Both the position numbers and the translations under genes were made by a program. A DNA stretch of 64,000 nt from Neolewinella lacunae (GTDB lineage Bacteria; Bacteroidota; Bacteroidia; Chitinophagales; Saprospiraceae): NCBI RefSeq assembly GCF_014349155.1, contig NZ_JACSIT010000152.1, forward strand, positions 114,752-178,751. Direction: 5' to 3'. Below are positions 44,101 through 52,650 of this stretch, piece after piece (the stretch's first letter is position 1; every line of letters begins with the position of its first letter). The notes beneath the pieces were generated by a model. The model was given only the letters and a program-made list of their open reading frames with translations, was not told the origin of the DNA and did not search any database.

Positions 44101-45700
44101 ACAGTACCTGGTTGGCGAAGTTGCTCGTATCCGTACTTGAGTTATCGGTGTTGACGGAGAGTTCCCCAACCTTGAAAATCTCCCCGTTGTATTTGTAGCG
44201 GTAAGAAACAGCGACCACCTGATCGGGCTGGACGTTGATGTTGAGCGAGATGAAGCCCAGCTGAGGATTGAGGGTGTATTCCCGGGGATTGAGTTTGCGG
44301 GCGGAGACTTTTTCAAAATCGCGGATCTGCTCCAGGCCAAAGCGGGCGGATTGCAGGGTGGCTACGGAACGGTCGATGTCCCTTACACTTTCGCCCGCCG
44401 CCAAGAGCTTTTCGTAGAGGTCGTTGGCGCCATTCTCGGGCAGGGGCTCTCCGTCACAAATTTCCCGGTAGCGGGGGGTAGGGAAACGGTTGACGGCGCG
44501 GGGGTTGGTGAGGCGCTCGGGCTCGCCCAGGTCCGCAAAGGCCACGATGTCACGAACCTCTAATACCTCATTGCGGTCGTTGGTGATCCAGACTTCGATG
44601 TTCTCGGCGTTGAACAGGGTATTGATCTGCGGCAGGTTTTCCAGGGATTCCTCGTAGACGCTGCGATTGTAGTGGCTCAGGAAAAAGTGGCGGTTCTCGT
44701 CGTAGTCATCGGCGTAGACCTCAAACTGGGCGAGCTGACTGCCGCCTTCGATGGTGAGTTTTTCCCGCTGGCTCCGTTGCTGGCTGGCGATGGCCGTCAG
44801 CCGGAGGTGACCAAATTGCAGTTCCGTTTTCAGGCCGAAGAGCGATTGTGCGCCCTCAATCAGGGAACCATTCAGGGGGAGGCTGACGTCGCCCGCTTCA
44901 ATCTTTTTAATGATGTCGTCTTCGCCGAAAGCCTCCGAGTTGTAGTCCAGCTTAATCTGGTTATCGAAGTTGAAAGTGGCCCCCGTGTTGTAGTTGGTGT
45001 TCAGCTTGAGTTTGTCCCCGATCTGGCCAGTGACGTTCATCTGGATGTCCATGTCGAAGTCGAAGATGGTGTTTCTCCGGAAACGTTCGACGATGAAGGG
45101 GTTGTCCTGAAACTGGTAGTTGAGGCCGAAGCTCAGATCCACGCCGCCCTGGGGCTGGATGTCAATTTCGGTACCCCCAAAAAGGTTGTTCAGCAGCTCG
45201 GGGTCCAGCTCGATGTCGGCCAGCGGGTCGCCAACGGAAATGGCATCTTCGGGGTTGCCCACGCCAGCCAATTGCTGGAAATAGCGGTCTTTGTCCCGTT
45301 TTTCCCGGTATTGAAGGTATTCCTCGAAGGTCAGGTACGTCGGCGGCCGAAAGTCGATATCCCCCATGCGCTCCCGGACAATGTAGCGGCCCGTTTCGGG
45401 GTCGTACTCAACGGTTTTTTCAACTACCGAGGGGTCGCGCAGGTCAATGGGGTTGCGGTTGGGGTCGGTGATGAAGTCGCCGCGCCGGTCCTGCAAGGGG
45501 GGCAAGGTATCCTGGGCCGCCCCACGGATGGCACCGTAGGCAAGCAGAACTTCAGTATTTAGCGGAACCGGGGCGGGGCTGCTGGCCAGGTGCGCAAAGG
45601 CTTTCCGACTGGCGGCCGCATCTTCCGGAGTCCGGTAGGGTACGTAGGTGAAGCTGAGAGAGGCAAGGGCAAAACCGAGTAATAGTAGCGTCTGTTTCAT
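38150..45700 (-). CDS. sprA: SprA, outer-membrane translocon of the type IX secretion system
   Basis: 2516 aa, in the usual size range for SprA/Sov. Signal peptide (MKQTLLLLGFALASLSF). Two SprA N-terminal regions with typical sequences: YLTFEEYLQYREKRD, INIQPQGGVDLSFGLNYQ, LKLNTNYNTGATFNFDNQI and DYSTGRVRILNDAIL. The C-terminal part is a very large 36-stranded barrel (FNFSEDFETVIPGFLP, FRIDLTMNRNFTENY, ending VVVRFQLQ). It forms the pore through which proteins with C-terminal sorting domains leave, and it is also needed for gliding in Flavobacterium. The two sorting-domain proteins in this window are likely clients. ruvA lies upstream on the same strand, 147 bp away. Confidence 0.96.
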   Translation of the reverse strand: MKQTLLLLGFALASLSFTYVPYRTPEDAAASRKAFAHLASSPAPVPLNTEVLLAYGAIRGAAQDTLPPLQDRRGDFITDPNRNPIDLRDPSVVEKTVEYDPETGRYIVRERMGDIDFRPPTYLTFEEYLQYREKRDKDRYFQQLAGVGNPEDAISVGDPLADIELDPELLNNLFGGTEIDIQPQGGVDLSFGLNYQFQDNPFIVERFRRNTIFDFDMDIQMNVTGQIGDKLKLNTNYNTGATFNFDNQIKLDYNSEAFGEDDIIKKIEAGDVSLPLNGSLIEGAQSLFGLKTELQFGHLRLTAIASQQRSQREKLTIEGGSQLAQFEVYADDYDENRHFFLSHYNRSVYEESLENLPQINTLFNAENIEVWITNDRNEVLEVRDIVAFADLGEPERLTNPRAVNRFPTPRYREICDGEPLPENGANDLYEKLLAAGESVRDIDRSVATLQSARFGLEQIRDFEKVSARKLNPREYTLNPQLGFISLNINVQPDQVVAVSYRYKYNGEIFKVGELSVNTDNSSTDTSNFANQVLFTKMLKSSTQRVGQPTWDLMMKNVYSLGAYQVNQEDFRLDIQYEDPGEGFKRFLPVPVDNPSTPDLTYVPGLPLIRAFNLDRLNTQLDPQPDGVFDFVPGITINPTTGRIYFPVLEPFGSDLAELLRPEDRSQFVYQELYDSTIFQAREFPEKNRFAIRGSYKSSVQSEISLGAFNIPPGSVRVTAGGALLTEGQDYTVDYSTGRVRILNDAILSSGVPINVSFEDNTIFSLQTKTMLGLRADYEINDNLSVGATYLKLFERPFTQKVNLGEDPINNTIYGLDATFQKESGFLTRLVDKLPFYSTSAPSNISLTAETAWLRPGHSRAINRARGDDEGIVYLDDFEGTASPIDLMVPVQSWYLASIPQNDAQNNNPLFPEATQQGLVSGANRAQLNWFRTEPNARNPDDNNNVYTSAVPQQEVFPNVDLPITQRARNQFFSFDMAFYPNERGPYNFDDLDGYPGFTAGVTLENDNIAPVKLLNPETRWAGIMREMTTPDFQSSNIEFVEFWMLSPFLDGENPRQPAPDGDLKQGTLYINLGNVSEDILKDSRKFFENGLPGPANPNRPVDETEWSRVPVAQQITRGFDNDPETRELQDVGLDGSNDEMERQKFSDYLNRLSGGNQAGFQILQEDPANDNFYYFNNDRYQDSDDLLTRLRGWNGTEGNSAANNQTQNNTRESTTNLPDTEDINQDNTLNEAESYFQYEIPFVRSSADGRNFDQEQTPFITDRLEAPNGRVWYRFRVPLNSDQRKAIGGIQDFRSIRFMRMYMTGFRAPTILRFAEFELIRNSWRRYTRDFQGAPVIGGEENTEFNVDAVNIEENSSRLPFNYVLPNGIRREQSLGIQNTLQNEQSLSLKVQNLQPGGRRAVFKYTDTDLRVYDNLRMFVHAEPLGESRFQRPEDGELSLFIRMGSDFEANYYEYEVPLRMSDTAVINQCPPPPGNGRVENTSCYSQEVWPIANEVNLPLALLRELKLARNNQGFSSSQEFADRFRPFAGVGGEDDPIREVEHTIRVKGNPNIGFVKVFMIGVRAKNDLNNDGLSAEVWVNELRLEGLDERGGVAGLARADIQLADLGTVTAAANYSSIGFGALDNNVTERARESTAGYDLAANINLHKFFPERLGLRLPVYLQHSKTVSTPEYDPYDLDIKLKQKAESAENAAIRDSVLEQAREINKITAINFNDVGISTGGGKSPISPDNFSVSYGYTKTERSDPFIENETIKDYTGALDYSYNRGRGTPLEPFKGITSKYLKLLSEFNINPLPNSFTFANILNRSFATTKYRFADVDPQFNTFYNKRFTWDRLYDVRWDLTRSLKLGFNANMSATIDEPDESELVEQFPDPNARDDARKEAIWEGLRAGGRPKLYTQSINASYQLPLRFLPFLDFVDVRTSYLGRYTWNAAPLSLVELGLGNIIQNSQTRQVTANLNFEKFYDQFSFLRNINRPQRRTTRPGAREQRDAAEKPGATTKEDRSKKSSGPSAGARALIRPLLLLRNARFNFSEDFETVIPGFLPEPRFFGQNTGFDAPGWGFVAGFQPKIRTLDPANYGSDDDFLNNLANDGYLSPSVFQSQDVIQNFTRRWDAAVTLEPVRDFRIDLTMNRNFTENYTESFKVQEKGPDAPFLHTIPVREGALTFSNGGARSLFKQDTTDLNVLFETFESNRRLISQRLGDGTPHADPELAAQGYSFGYGPNQQDVLLPAFLAAYRGESASDVSLDPFDLKASPNWRVTYNGLDKVGRLGEVFRRVNITHGFQSTFAISSYGTSLDYLDALEQATTPQFTGLDTVTLNYFPRIEIPNVTEAKSFAPLIGIEAELQNGLSFNFTYQTQENRSINVVSKLLSENVSKEIVGGFGIVLQDVQIGFLQGNQKKRRPARTDPAAPPPPAARQGGGNSRSGGRLQVSDLDIQFNLSLRDGKTYASRLNPRIREIVEGSRVFTFAPSAEYQVNNLLSLRAFFDYRKTQPFNPLGFPQTAASGGIVVRFQLQ

Positions 45701-45847
45701 ATATCAATCCTTCCAAAAATGCCCGGGGGGAAGTGTCGGGCAACCCTCGGTGAACGGTCGCGGTGGAGCGATCACGTTACTAGCGGTCAGTTTTAAGAGT
45801 ATTTGCCGAGGCCAGCCCGGACGGCGATGGTGGAAAAAGAGGGTCGC

Positions 45848-46441
45848 TTAAGACGATAATTCACGCAATGCCAATTTGATGATCTCTTCCGCGGCTGTTA
45901 CGTCCGGCTTTGCGGCGAAGACCCGATTAAGGGCACGCTGTACGGCCGGCCGGGCGAAACCCAAGTTTACCAGAGCAGATAACGCCTCGCCCCGTTGGGT
46001 ATTGCTCTGGGCAGCGAGCATTGTCGGCTCGGCGAAGCTTTCCTTCACCACCTTGTCCTTCAAATCCAGGATGATGCGCTGCGCAGTCTTGGGTCCGATG
46101 CCCTTCACCCGGCGGATGCTCGTCACGTCTTCGCCAATCACCGCCGCCCGCAATTCATCGGGGTTCATGCTCGAAAGGACGATCAGCGCCGAACTCGGCC
46201 CCACGCCGCTCACCCCGATGAGGAGCCGGAAAAGCCCCCGCTCCGTATCGTCGAAAAAGCCGTACAGCGTCTGCTGGTCTTCCCGCACGTACAGGTGGGT
46301 CAGGAGCTTGGCTGTTTCGGCTTTTTCAATCTGGGTGTAGGTAAAAAGGCTGATGTTGATGTGGTAACCGATGCCCCCTGCCTCGATCACTACAAAACTG
46401 GGGTTCTTGTGCGTGATCGGCCCGGTAACGTAAGTAATCAT
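45848..46441 (-). CDS. ruvA: Holliday junction branch-migration protein RuvA
   Basis: 197 aa from ATG 46441; an in-frame extension to 46498 is rejected because a promoter box lies inside it. N-terminal OB domain (MITYVTGPITHKNPSFVVI, GYHINISLFT), then two HhH motifs (LIGVSGVGPSSALIVLSS and RRVKGIGPKTAQRIILDLKD), a flexible linker and domain III (ALSALVNLGFARPAVQRAL) that binds RuvB. Works with RuvB on recombination junctions. Gene order ruvA-sprA is familiar from other Bacteroidota; the gap of 147 bp suggests a shared transcript or a separate sprA promoter. Confidence 0.95.
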   Translation of the reverse strand: MITYVTGPITHKNPSFVVIEAGGIGYHINISLFTYTQIEKAETAKLLTHLYVREDQQTLYGFFDDTERGLFRLLIGVSGVGPSSALIVLSSMNPDELRAAVIGEDVTSIRRVKGIGPKTAQRIILDLKDKVVKESFAEPTMLAAQSNTQRGEALSALVNLGFARPAVQRALNRVFAAKPDVTAAEEIIKLALRELSS

Positions 46442-46466
46442 GCGGGATGGATTTTCTTTGCGGCCG

Positions 46467-46474
46467 CAAAGGTA
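46467..46474 (-). promoter_or_regulatory. Candidate -7 box (TACCTTTG) of ruvA-sprA
   Basis: Minus-strand TACCTTTG, 25 bp before the ruvA ATG. The nearby GCGGCCGC (46459-46466) is only the NotI palindrome, without the rest of the dispersed repeat. Confidence 0.55.
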
Positions 46475-46652
46475 CGAAGTGCATGGTAACCAGCACATTG
46501 CATCTTTCCCAACCCAAAGCCTTTTCCTTCCACCACCGGCGTAAAAGAGTCCGGGGGTGTCCGTCCAACGACGCTGCTACGCATTCGCATTTACTAAATG
46601 GCCCATAAATCCCCAATTTTTTCGTTGTTTAGCGGGCCAACCCCTTTGAGAC

Positions 46653-49583
46653 ATGTACCGACTTTTCCTTCCGCTACTGCTGTTTTGCCTTTGCCTGGCC
46701 CTCCCCGCAGGCGCGCAGCAACTTACCCACCGCCAGGGCGAGCTCATCGTGCAGTTTGGCGCGGACGTAGATGCCAAGGAATGGATAGCGGCAAAGGATG
46801 AACTAAGCGCCGTTGTCCCCCTCGGCCAAAGCCTGAACACCTACCTCGTTCGCTTCGATTTCACCCGCTACGCCGCCACCGACCTGCGGCAGCGCTACGC
46901 CCAGGACCCCGCCGTCATCGCCGTCCAGCTCAATCATTTCATTACCCTCCGCCGCCGCCCCAATGACCAGCGTTACCCCGACCAGTGGCAGCACCGCAAC
47001 CTCGGCCAGATCAACGGCGTAATTGGCGCCGACCACAACATTGAGGCGGCCTGGGACGTCACCACCGGCGGCGTCACCGCCAACGGAGACACCATCGTCG
47101 TAGCCGTACTAGACGATGGCATCGACCTCGACCACCAAGACCTCGTGGCCAACCTCTGGCGCAACCACGGCGAAATCCCCAACAACGGCGTAGACGACGA
47201 CAGCAACGGCTACGTCGACGATTACCACGGCTACGACACGGCCAGCGACGACCCCGACGTCAACGCCGGCAATTCCGACGACCACGGTACGCCCGTCAGC
47301 GGCATCATCGGTGCCGTGGGCAACAACGGCATCGGCGTGAGCGGCATGAACTGGCGGGTGAAAATCATGATGATCCGCAATGCCTTCCTCGATTCCGAAG
47401 CCGAGGTCCTCCAAGCCTACAGCTACGCCCTCGAGGCCCGCGAACGCTACAACGCCACCGACGGTGCGCAGGGGGCCTACGTAGCCGTTACCAACGCCAG
47501 CTGGGGGACGGACTTCGGCGATGCCGACGATAGCCCCATCTGGTGCAACCTCTACGACCGCCTCGGGCAGGCCGGCATCCTCAACGTCGGGGCCACCATC
47601 AACGGCAACGTCAACGTGGAACTGGAAGGCGACCTGCCCACCAACTGCCCCTCCGAGTACCTCATCGGCGTCACCAACGTCAATACCCGCGACCAAAAAG
47701 TGCGGGAGGCTGGCTTCGGCAACGTTTCCATCGATCTCGGAGCCTTCGGGGAGGAAGCATTTACCGCCGCGCTGGGCAACAACTACGGTTACTTCGGCGG
47801 CACCTCTTCGGCCACCCCCCACGTGGCGGGTGCGGCGGCACTGTTGTATTCGGCGCCCTGTTCCACCTTCGCCCAGCTGCTGGCCGCAGACCCGGCGGCG
47901 GCCGCCCTGACCGTCCGGGAAGTCCTCCTCTCCACCGTCAAACCCAACGCCAGCCTGGCTGGCATCACCGTGACGGGTGGGCGGCTGGACGTAGGCGCGG
48001 CGATGGCCGAACTCATGTCGCGGTGCAGCGATTGCCTCGCCCCGACGAGTTTTACTGCCGTGTCCTCCCCGGGTTCGGCAACGTCCATCACCGTCGATTG
48101 GCGGTCCATTGCCGACATCACCACCTTGCACCTGCGTTACCGCCCAATTGGCACGACCGAATGGATTTCGGTAGCCGACCCCAGCCCACCCTACACCCTG
48201 AATACGCTGGCCAACTGTACGGGCTACGAGGTGCAACTGACCGGAGCCTGCGGTAGTAAAGCCGTGGAGACCCGCATTCTGAGCGTTTTTACCGACGGTT
48301 GCTGCACCATCCCCAACGATTTTTCGGTAGTGGCCGCCGCCAACCAGGTCTTCGTGGCCCGCTGGACGCCCCTGCTGGCGGGCCGCTCCTACCGTCTGCG
48401 CTACCGCCAAGCGGGCACGGACAACTGGACGACGCGCACTGCCGGTCCTACCCAAAACCAACTCGGCATCGCGGGCGGCATCCTGCCCTGTACGGATTAC
48501 CAATTTGAATTCCAGACCAACTGCGATACGTTCCTGACCGACTTTGGCCAGCGGATGACCGTACGCAGCACCGGCTGTGGCGCTTGCCAGGAAGCCACCT
48601 ATTGCGAACCCGACCGCTACGACAACGCCCGCGAGTGGATTGCGGAGGTGAACCTGGGCAATCTGCTGGTCAAAACGAGCGGACCCCAGCCCAACGGCTA
48701 CACCAGCTTTGGGGAGGTGACGGCCCAGCCCTTCGTGCGGGGCGGCGTATACCCCATCCAGCTACGTCCTGGCTTCCCGCAGGGGACGGAGTCAGAAGCT
48801 TTCCGGATCTACATCGACTGGGACCAGAACGGCGTCTTCGCCAGCACGGAAATTGCGGCCGAGGCCGTCAGCACCAGCGGCGGAATAGCTACGGCCGACA
48901 TTACGGTCCCCACCACGGCGGCCCTGCGTTCCACCCGAATGCGCGTCATCATGCAGTTCCGGAGCGTCCGCGGCGGGCCGTGCAGCGACAATGAAGACGG
49001 GGAGGTGGAAGACTACTGTCTCTCAATCGTGGACGCCGAAGGTTGCCCTCCGCCCGCCCAACTCCGGGCCGGATTCGACCAGATGACGGGGGATACCCGC
49101 CTGGATTGGTCCGCCTCCGCCGCGCCGGGAGGCAGCTATCGCCTGCGCTACCGTCTGCGCGGCACAACGGGTGCCTGGACGGAGACGGACGTGACGGGCA
49201 TTCAACTGACCATCCCCGACCTTAACCTCTGCGGTGCTTACGAAGTGGAAGTGGCCAGTCTCTGCGGCGGCAGCCCGGGCCCTTTCCAACTGTTTTACTT
49301 CCTCGATAACTGCACGGACACCGACGCGCCAGTGTTGCAAGCCGCCGATTGGTCGGTATCCCCCAACCCCACGGCGGGCCCGTTGCGCGTTGCGTGGACA
49401 GGTACCGCCCGGGCGGCGGAACTGTACATCATCAGTGCTGACGGACGGCGGATGCGCAGCCTCCAGCCCGACAGCGCCGGGAGCGCTTCCCTCGATCTGG
49501 GTGACCTGCCCGCTGGCGTCTACCTGATCGAGTTGCGGCTCGAAGACGGCCGGAAGGGCATCCGGCGGGTGGTGGTGCGGTAG
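46653..49583 (+). CDS. Secreted subtilisin-like (S8) protease with T9SS sorting domain
   Basis: 976 aa. Signal peptide (LFLPLLLFCLCLALPAGAQ). An N-terminal inhibitor-like region (to about 105), then the S8 domain with Asp154 (VVAVLDDGID), His211 (DDHGTPVSG), Asn281 (NASWG) and Ser385 (GGTSSATPHVAG). After that two fibronectin-III-like domains (residues about 465-650), a GEVED domain (DNEDGEVEDYCLSI) and a third FN3-like domain, and finally a type A sorting domain (SPNPTAGPLRVAW to GIRRVVVR). Type IX export and cell-surface or medium localisation follow. The Cys-rich linkers are usual. No promoter box is evident upstream. Confidence 0.95.
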   Translation: MYRLFLPLLLFCLCLALPAGAQQLTHRQGELIVQFGADVDAKEWIAAKDELSAVVPLGQSLNTYLVRFDFTRYAATDLRQRYAQDPAVIAVQLNHFITLRRRPNDQRYPDQWQHRNLGQINGVIGADHNIEAAWDVTTGGVTANGDTIVVAVLDDGIDLDHQDLVANLWRNHGEIPNNGVDDDSNGYVDDYHGYDTASDDPDVNAGNSDDHGTPVSGIIGAVGNNGIGVSGMNWRVKIMMIRNAFLDSEAEVLQAYSYALEARERYNATDGAQGAYVAVTNASWGTDFGDADDSPIWCNLYDRLGQAGILNVGATINGNVNVELEGDLPTNCPSEYLIGVTNVNTRDQKVREAGFGNVSIDLGAFGEEAFTAALGNNYGYFGGTSSATPHVAGAAALLYSAPCSTFAQLLAADPAAAALTVREVLLSTVKPNASLAGITVTGGRLDVGAAMAELMSRCSDCLAPTSFTAVSSPGSATSITVDWRSIADITTLHLRYRPIGTTEWISVADPSPPYTLNTLANCTGYEVQLTGACGSKAVETRILSVFTDGCCTIPNDFSVVAAANQVFVARWTPLLAGRSYRLRYRQAGTDNWTTRTAGPTQNQLGIAGGILPCTDYQFEFQTNCDTFLTDFGQRMTVRSTGCGACQEATYCEPDRYDNAREWIAEVNLGNLLVKTSGPQPNGYTSFGEVTAQPFVRGGVYPIQLRPGFPQGTESEAFRIYIDWDQNGVFASTEIAAEAVSTSGGIATADITVPTTAALRSTRMRVIMQFRSVRGGPCSDNEDGEVEDYCLSIVDAEGCPPPAQLRAGFDQMTGDTRLDWSASAAPGGSYRLRYRLRGTTGAWTETDVTGIQLTIPDLNLCGAYEVEVASLCGGSPGPFQLFYFLDNCTDTDAPVLQAADWSVSPNPTAGPLRVAWTGTARAAELYIISADGRRMRSLQPDSAGSASLDLGDLPAGVYLIELRLEDGRKGIRRVVVR

Positions 49584-49635
49584 TTCAGTAGTTCATAGTT
49601 CAGTAGTTCATAGTTCAGTAGTTCATAGTTAGTAT
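49583..49635 (+). repeat. TAGTTCAGTAGTTCA direct-repeat array
   Basis: Starts at the stop codon of the subtilase and repeats TAGTTCAGTAGTTCA about three times. The word is the one found inverted at 5636-5768. Confidence 0.8.
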
Positions 49636-49738
49636 ACACACTTAGATGAACAGTCTCCGATGCACCCGGGGAAAACGCTTGCCTGACGCCCTTTACTCCT
49701 TTCGCCCTTTCACCCTTTCCTCCCTTAATCCTTTGCTG

Positions 49739-50107
49739 ATGTACAGATTTTTTCTTCTCCTTTCCGTTATGCTCGCCGCGGTGGCCGGGCTATACTTTGG
49801 TTTGCCCTGGTACCTGCTGGCGGTGGCGACGGTGGTTTTGGCCCTGCTTTTTCCCGTGTGGCGACGGGCGGCCTTTGGGTTTTCCTTTGTGGCGGCTTTC
49901 CTGGTGTGGGGGGTGTATGCGGGCTACCTGCACTTCGAATCGGAGGGGCGGCTGAGCGATCGCCTGGCCGTGGCTTTTGGCCTGGCGGAGGGTTGGAGCC
50001 TGGTGGGGGTGACGGCGCTTTGGGCGGGCATAACGGCGGGCCTGGGGGGCTGGTTTGGGGCCAGCCTGCGGCGGAGCTTCGTACATGGCCCCCGGGTAGG
50101 TGGCTAA
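49739..50107 (+). CDS. Small membrane protein
   Basis: 122 aa from ATG 49739; the frame to 49646 includes the polypyrimidine leader and is rejected. Three TM helices: FFLLLSVMLAAVAGLYFGL, LLAVATVVLALLFPVW and VGVTALWAGITAGLGGWFG, with a conserved-looking RLAVAFGLAEG loop. Not recognised. A C/T-rich tract 49687-49738 (CTTTACTCCTTTCGCCCTTT and so on) lies just before the start and no Shine-Dalgarno is present. Confidence 0.6.
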   Translation: MYRFFLLLSVMLAAVAGLYFGLPWYLLAVATVVLALLFPVWRRAAFGFSFVAAFLVWGVYAGYLHFESEGRLSDRLAVAFGLAEGWSLVGVTALWAGITAGLGGWFGASLRRSFVHGPRVGG

Positions 50108-50204
50108 ACGCGGGATTTGGCGCTGCTAAAATTCTTTGCTGAATTGTTCCGGAAGAGTGAAGATTGGCGAATTTTCGTTTCTTTAGGCCGAACAAAAACG
50201 GATC

Positions 50205-52010
50205 ATGGCCACCTCTCTATCCTCCACGCCCGAAATCAAGGGCAATATTTTTGGGCAAAAACCAGCCCTCTTCGTTCTCTTTTTTACCGAAATGTGGGAG
50301 CGGTTCAGCTACTACGGGATGCGGGTTTTGCTCGTCGTCTTCCTGGTGCAGGTCGCCTTTGGAGAAACGCCCTGGGATACGGCGGATGCGCTGGCGCTCT
50401 ATGGTATTTACACCGGTTTGGTCTACTTCACGCCCATGATCGGGGGCATCATTGCCGATAAGTATATTGGCTACCGCAAGGCGGTGCTGGCAGGGGCCCT
50501 GATCATGACCTTAGGCCATGCCTCCATGGCACTGGAAATGGAATACGCCTTTTATCTGGGCCTGGCCCTGCTCATCATTGGCAACGGACTGTTCAAACCC
50601 AACATTTCCTCCATCGTTGGCCAGTTGTACGACAAAGAGCCGGAGCTGAAAGACGGTGCCTACACGATTTTCTACATGGGCATCAACTCCGGTGCCTTTC
50701 TCGGCATCATGCTGTGCAGCTACTACGGGGAGAACCCCGACTGGGGCTACAGCTACGGCTTTGGCCTGGCGGGCGTCTTTATGCTGATCGGCCTGGTACA
50801 GTTTTACTTCGCCCAGGGAATCTTCGGCCGCATCGGCCTGGCCCCCAGTGAGCTGGAAGGCTACGACAATGACCCGGCCAACGCCAGTGCCTTTGCCGTG
50901 GAGCCCGACGGCGGCAGCATTGAGGGGGCCATCCCCGCAGTTTCTCAGGGCGATGGCCGGGAGGGACCCCGTGCCATCCAGTGGGCCTTCATCGGCACTG
51001 GCATTGCGGCGGTGGTCTATTTCCTGATCGCTTACTTTACGGAGCCCCAGGTAAACGCCCTGCAAACCATCAGCCGGCAGTTTATGCCCCCCATCATCAT
51101 CGGTTCGGTGATTGCGTTTGTGGGCTGGATCGTGTCGGATAAATCCCTGCTGAAAGTGGAACGCGACCGGGTGTGGTCCATCATCGTCTTCAGTTTCTTC
51201 ATTGTTTTCTTCTGGTGGGCCTTCGAGCAGGCCGGTGGTTCCATGACGATTTTTGCGTTGAAATATACCGACCGTACGCTCGACGGGGACAGTGCGACTA
51301 CCTTCCGGATTGCCAATACCTTACTCACCGTGATTCCGGTGATGGTCCTTACCTACGTTTTTCTGAAGCTATCGAAGATCACCTTTGCGAAGTACGGTTT
51401 GGCCAACTCCATTCTTGGCCTGGCCTTCGTGTTGGTGTGGTTGCTGGTGGGCAATATGCTTTACGAACAGTTTACGACCACCGAGCCGGAAGTGGCGGCG
51501 GGCTGGTTCCAGATCTTCAATAGCTTGTTCATCATCTGTTTTGCACCCGCTTTTGCCAAGCTGTGGGAGCAGCGGATCAAGTTGTTACAGCGTGGGCCGG
51601 TCAAATTTGCCCTGGGCCTCATCCTGCTGGGCATTGGTTTTGCCATCCTGGCGGTGGGTGCGCTCAGCATCCCCGATGGTGCTCAATCGGCCAGCGTGAG
51701 TATGTTCTGGCTCATTGCCGCCTACCTCTTCCACACGCTGGGCGAGCTTTGCATTTCGCCGGTGGGCCTCAGCTACGTCTCTAAGCTGGCCCCGCTCCGC
51801 CTGGTGGGCCTCATGTTTGGTGTCTTCTTCGTCGCCAACTTCGTGGCCAACTTCGCCGGTGGCCTCACGGGGTCCTACATTGAGCCCATTGCCGAGGCGG
51901 TGGGACTGAGTGGTTTCTTCCTGATTTTTGCGATCGTACCGATTTCGGCCGGCGTGCTCTTCATTGCCATCTCCGGCTGGATGAAAAAGATGATGCATGG
52001 AATTGAATAA
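50205..52010 (+). CDS. Proton-coupled oligopeptide symporter (POT/PTR2 family)
   Basis: 601 aa with about 14 TM helices. ExxER at Glu29-Arg33 (TEMWERFSYYGMR), the POT signature GGIIADKYIGYRKAV, and FYMGINSGAFLGIML are all diagnostic; the H+ and peptide-binding residues are therefore in place. It imports di- and tripeptides, which would pair well with the secreted protease upstream. The next gene starts before its stop (14-nt overlap at 51997-52010), so the two are translationally coupled. Confidence 0.93.
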   Translation: MATSLSSTPEIKGNIFGQKPALFVLFFTEMWERFSYYGMRVLLVVFLVQVAFGETPWDTADALALYGIYTGLVYFTPMIGGIIADKYIGYRKAVLAGALIMTLGHASMALEMEYAFYLGLALLIIGNGLFKPNISSIVGQLYDKEPELKDGAYTIFYMGINSGAFLGIMLCSYYGENPDWGYSYGFGLAGVFMLIGLVQFYFAQGIFGRIGLAPSELEGYDNDPANASAFAVEPDGGSIEGAIPAVSQGDGREGPRAIQWAFIGTGIAAVVYFLIAYFTEPQVNALQTISRQFMPPIIIGSVIAFVGWIVSDKSLLKVERDRVWSIIVFSFFIVFFWWAFEQAGGSMTIFALKYTDRTLDGDSATTFRIANTLLTVIPVMVLTYVFLKLSKITFAKYGLANSILGLAFVLVWLLVGNMLYEQFTTTEPEVAAGWFQIFNSLFIICFAPAFAKLWEQRIKLLQRGPVKFALGLILLGIGFAILAVGALSIPDGAQSASVSMFWLIAAYLFHTLGELCISPVGLSYVSKLAPLRLVGLMFGVFFVANFVANFAGGLTGSYIEPIAEAVGLSGFFLIFAIVPISAGVLFIAISGWMKKMMHGIE

Positions 52011-52434
52011 AGACGACTTCCAGGCGCTCAACGTCATCTTCCTGGCCCTCGTAACGGGGCAGGTGCTGTTTGCGGGGGTGGTTTACTACCTGCTGCAGGA
52101 CCCGGAGGCGGTACCGGACTACATCCTGGGCCCCAACCAGGACCTGTACCTCGTGCTGGCTTATGGCCTCGCAACGGTTTTTGCGTCGCGTTTTCTGGAT
52201 CAAATGCGCGTTAAGAGCATTCCCACGCTGCAAAATATAGCGGGCGACGCTTTTGCCCACTACCGCAGCAGCGTGATCCTGCGCCTGGCGGTGCTGGAAG
52301 GCGGCACGCTGCTCGTCATCACCATGGCCCTCATTACGCACAATGGGCAGTTGCTCTTCCTGGTCTTACCGCTGCTGTTCGCCTTCTACCTGGCAAAGCC
52401 CAGCGCGGAGGAGTTTGCGGCGCGTTACGGGTAA
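51997..52434 (+). CDS. Small membrane protein coupled to the peptide symporter
   Basis: 145 aa with four TM helices (VIFLALVTGQVLFAGVVYYLL, LVLAYGLATVFAS, LAVLEGGTLLVITMALIT, LLFLVLPLLFAFYLA). The first loop reads QDPEAVPDY; a long acidic C-terminus (KPSAEEFAARYG) follows the last helix. The overlap with the transporter suggests an accessory role, but I do not recognise the family. Confidence 0.68.
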   Translation: MELNKDDFQALNVIFLALVTGQVLFAGVVYYLLQDPEAVPDYILGPNQDLYLVLAYGLATVFASRFLDQMRVKSIPTLQNIAGDAFAHYRSSVILRLAVLEGGTLLVITMALITHNGQLLFLVLPLLFAFYLAKPSAEEFAARYG

Positions 52435-52462
52435 GGTAGTTGGGGGAGAGGCGTGGCTTTTA

Positions 52463-52539
52463 GGGCGCGTTCGCAGGTGCTCCCCCCCGACCCCCCGAAG
52501 GGGGGAGAACGTTGGCCCCCCAACCCCCAAAGGGGGAGG
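52463..52539 (-). repeat. Dispersed repeat, copy 13, long form with two hairpins (left arm)
   Basis: GGGCGCGTTCGCAGGTGC (two changes from the core), then hairpin modules A and B. Inverted with respect to the copy at 53133-53177; the two bracket the small locus between. Confidence 0.9.
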
Positions 52540-52650
52540 AGCGGGGTGGGGCGCGGCTGGGAGAAGTTGCGCTGGTGTACTTCGGTGCTAAGCTAGGGCC
52601 AACAACAACCCGGTTGGCGGCGAAAGACTTGACCAAACAAGATGACAAGC

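Noticed and set aside
46459..46466. GCGGCCGC palindrome in the ruvA leader
   Set aside because: Only the 8-bp NotI palindrome is present; the flanks do not match the repeat.
48126..48145. TTGCACCTGCGTTACCGCCC in the subtilase
   Set aside because: It resembles the dispersed repeat but encodes LHLRYRP, a normal fibronectin-III strand, in a conserved domain; it is counted as coincidence.
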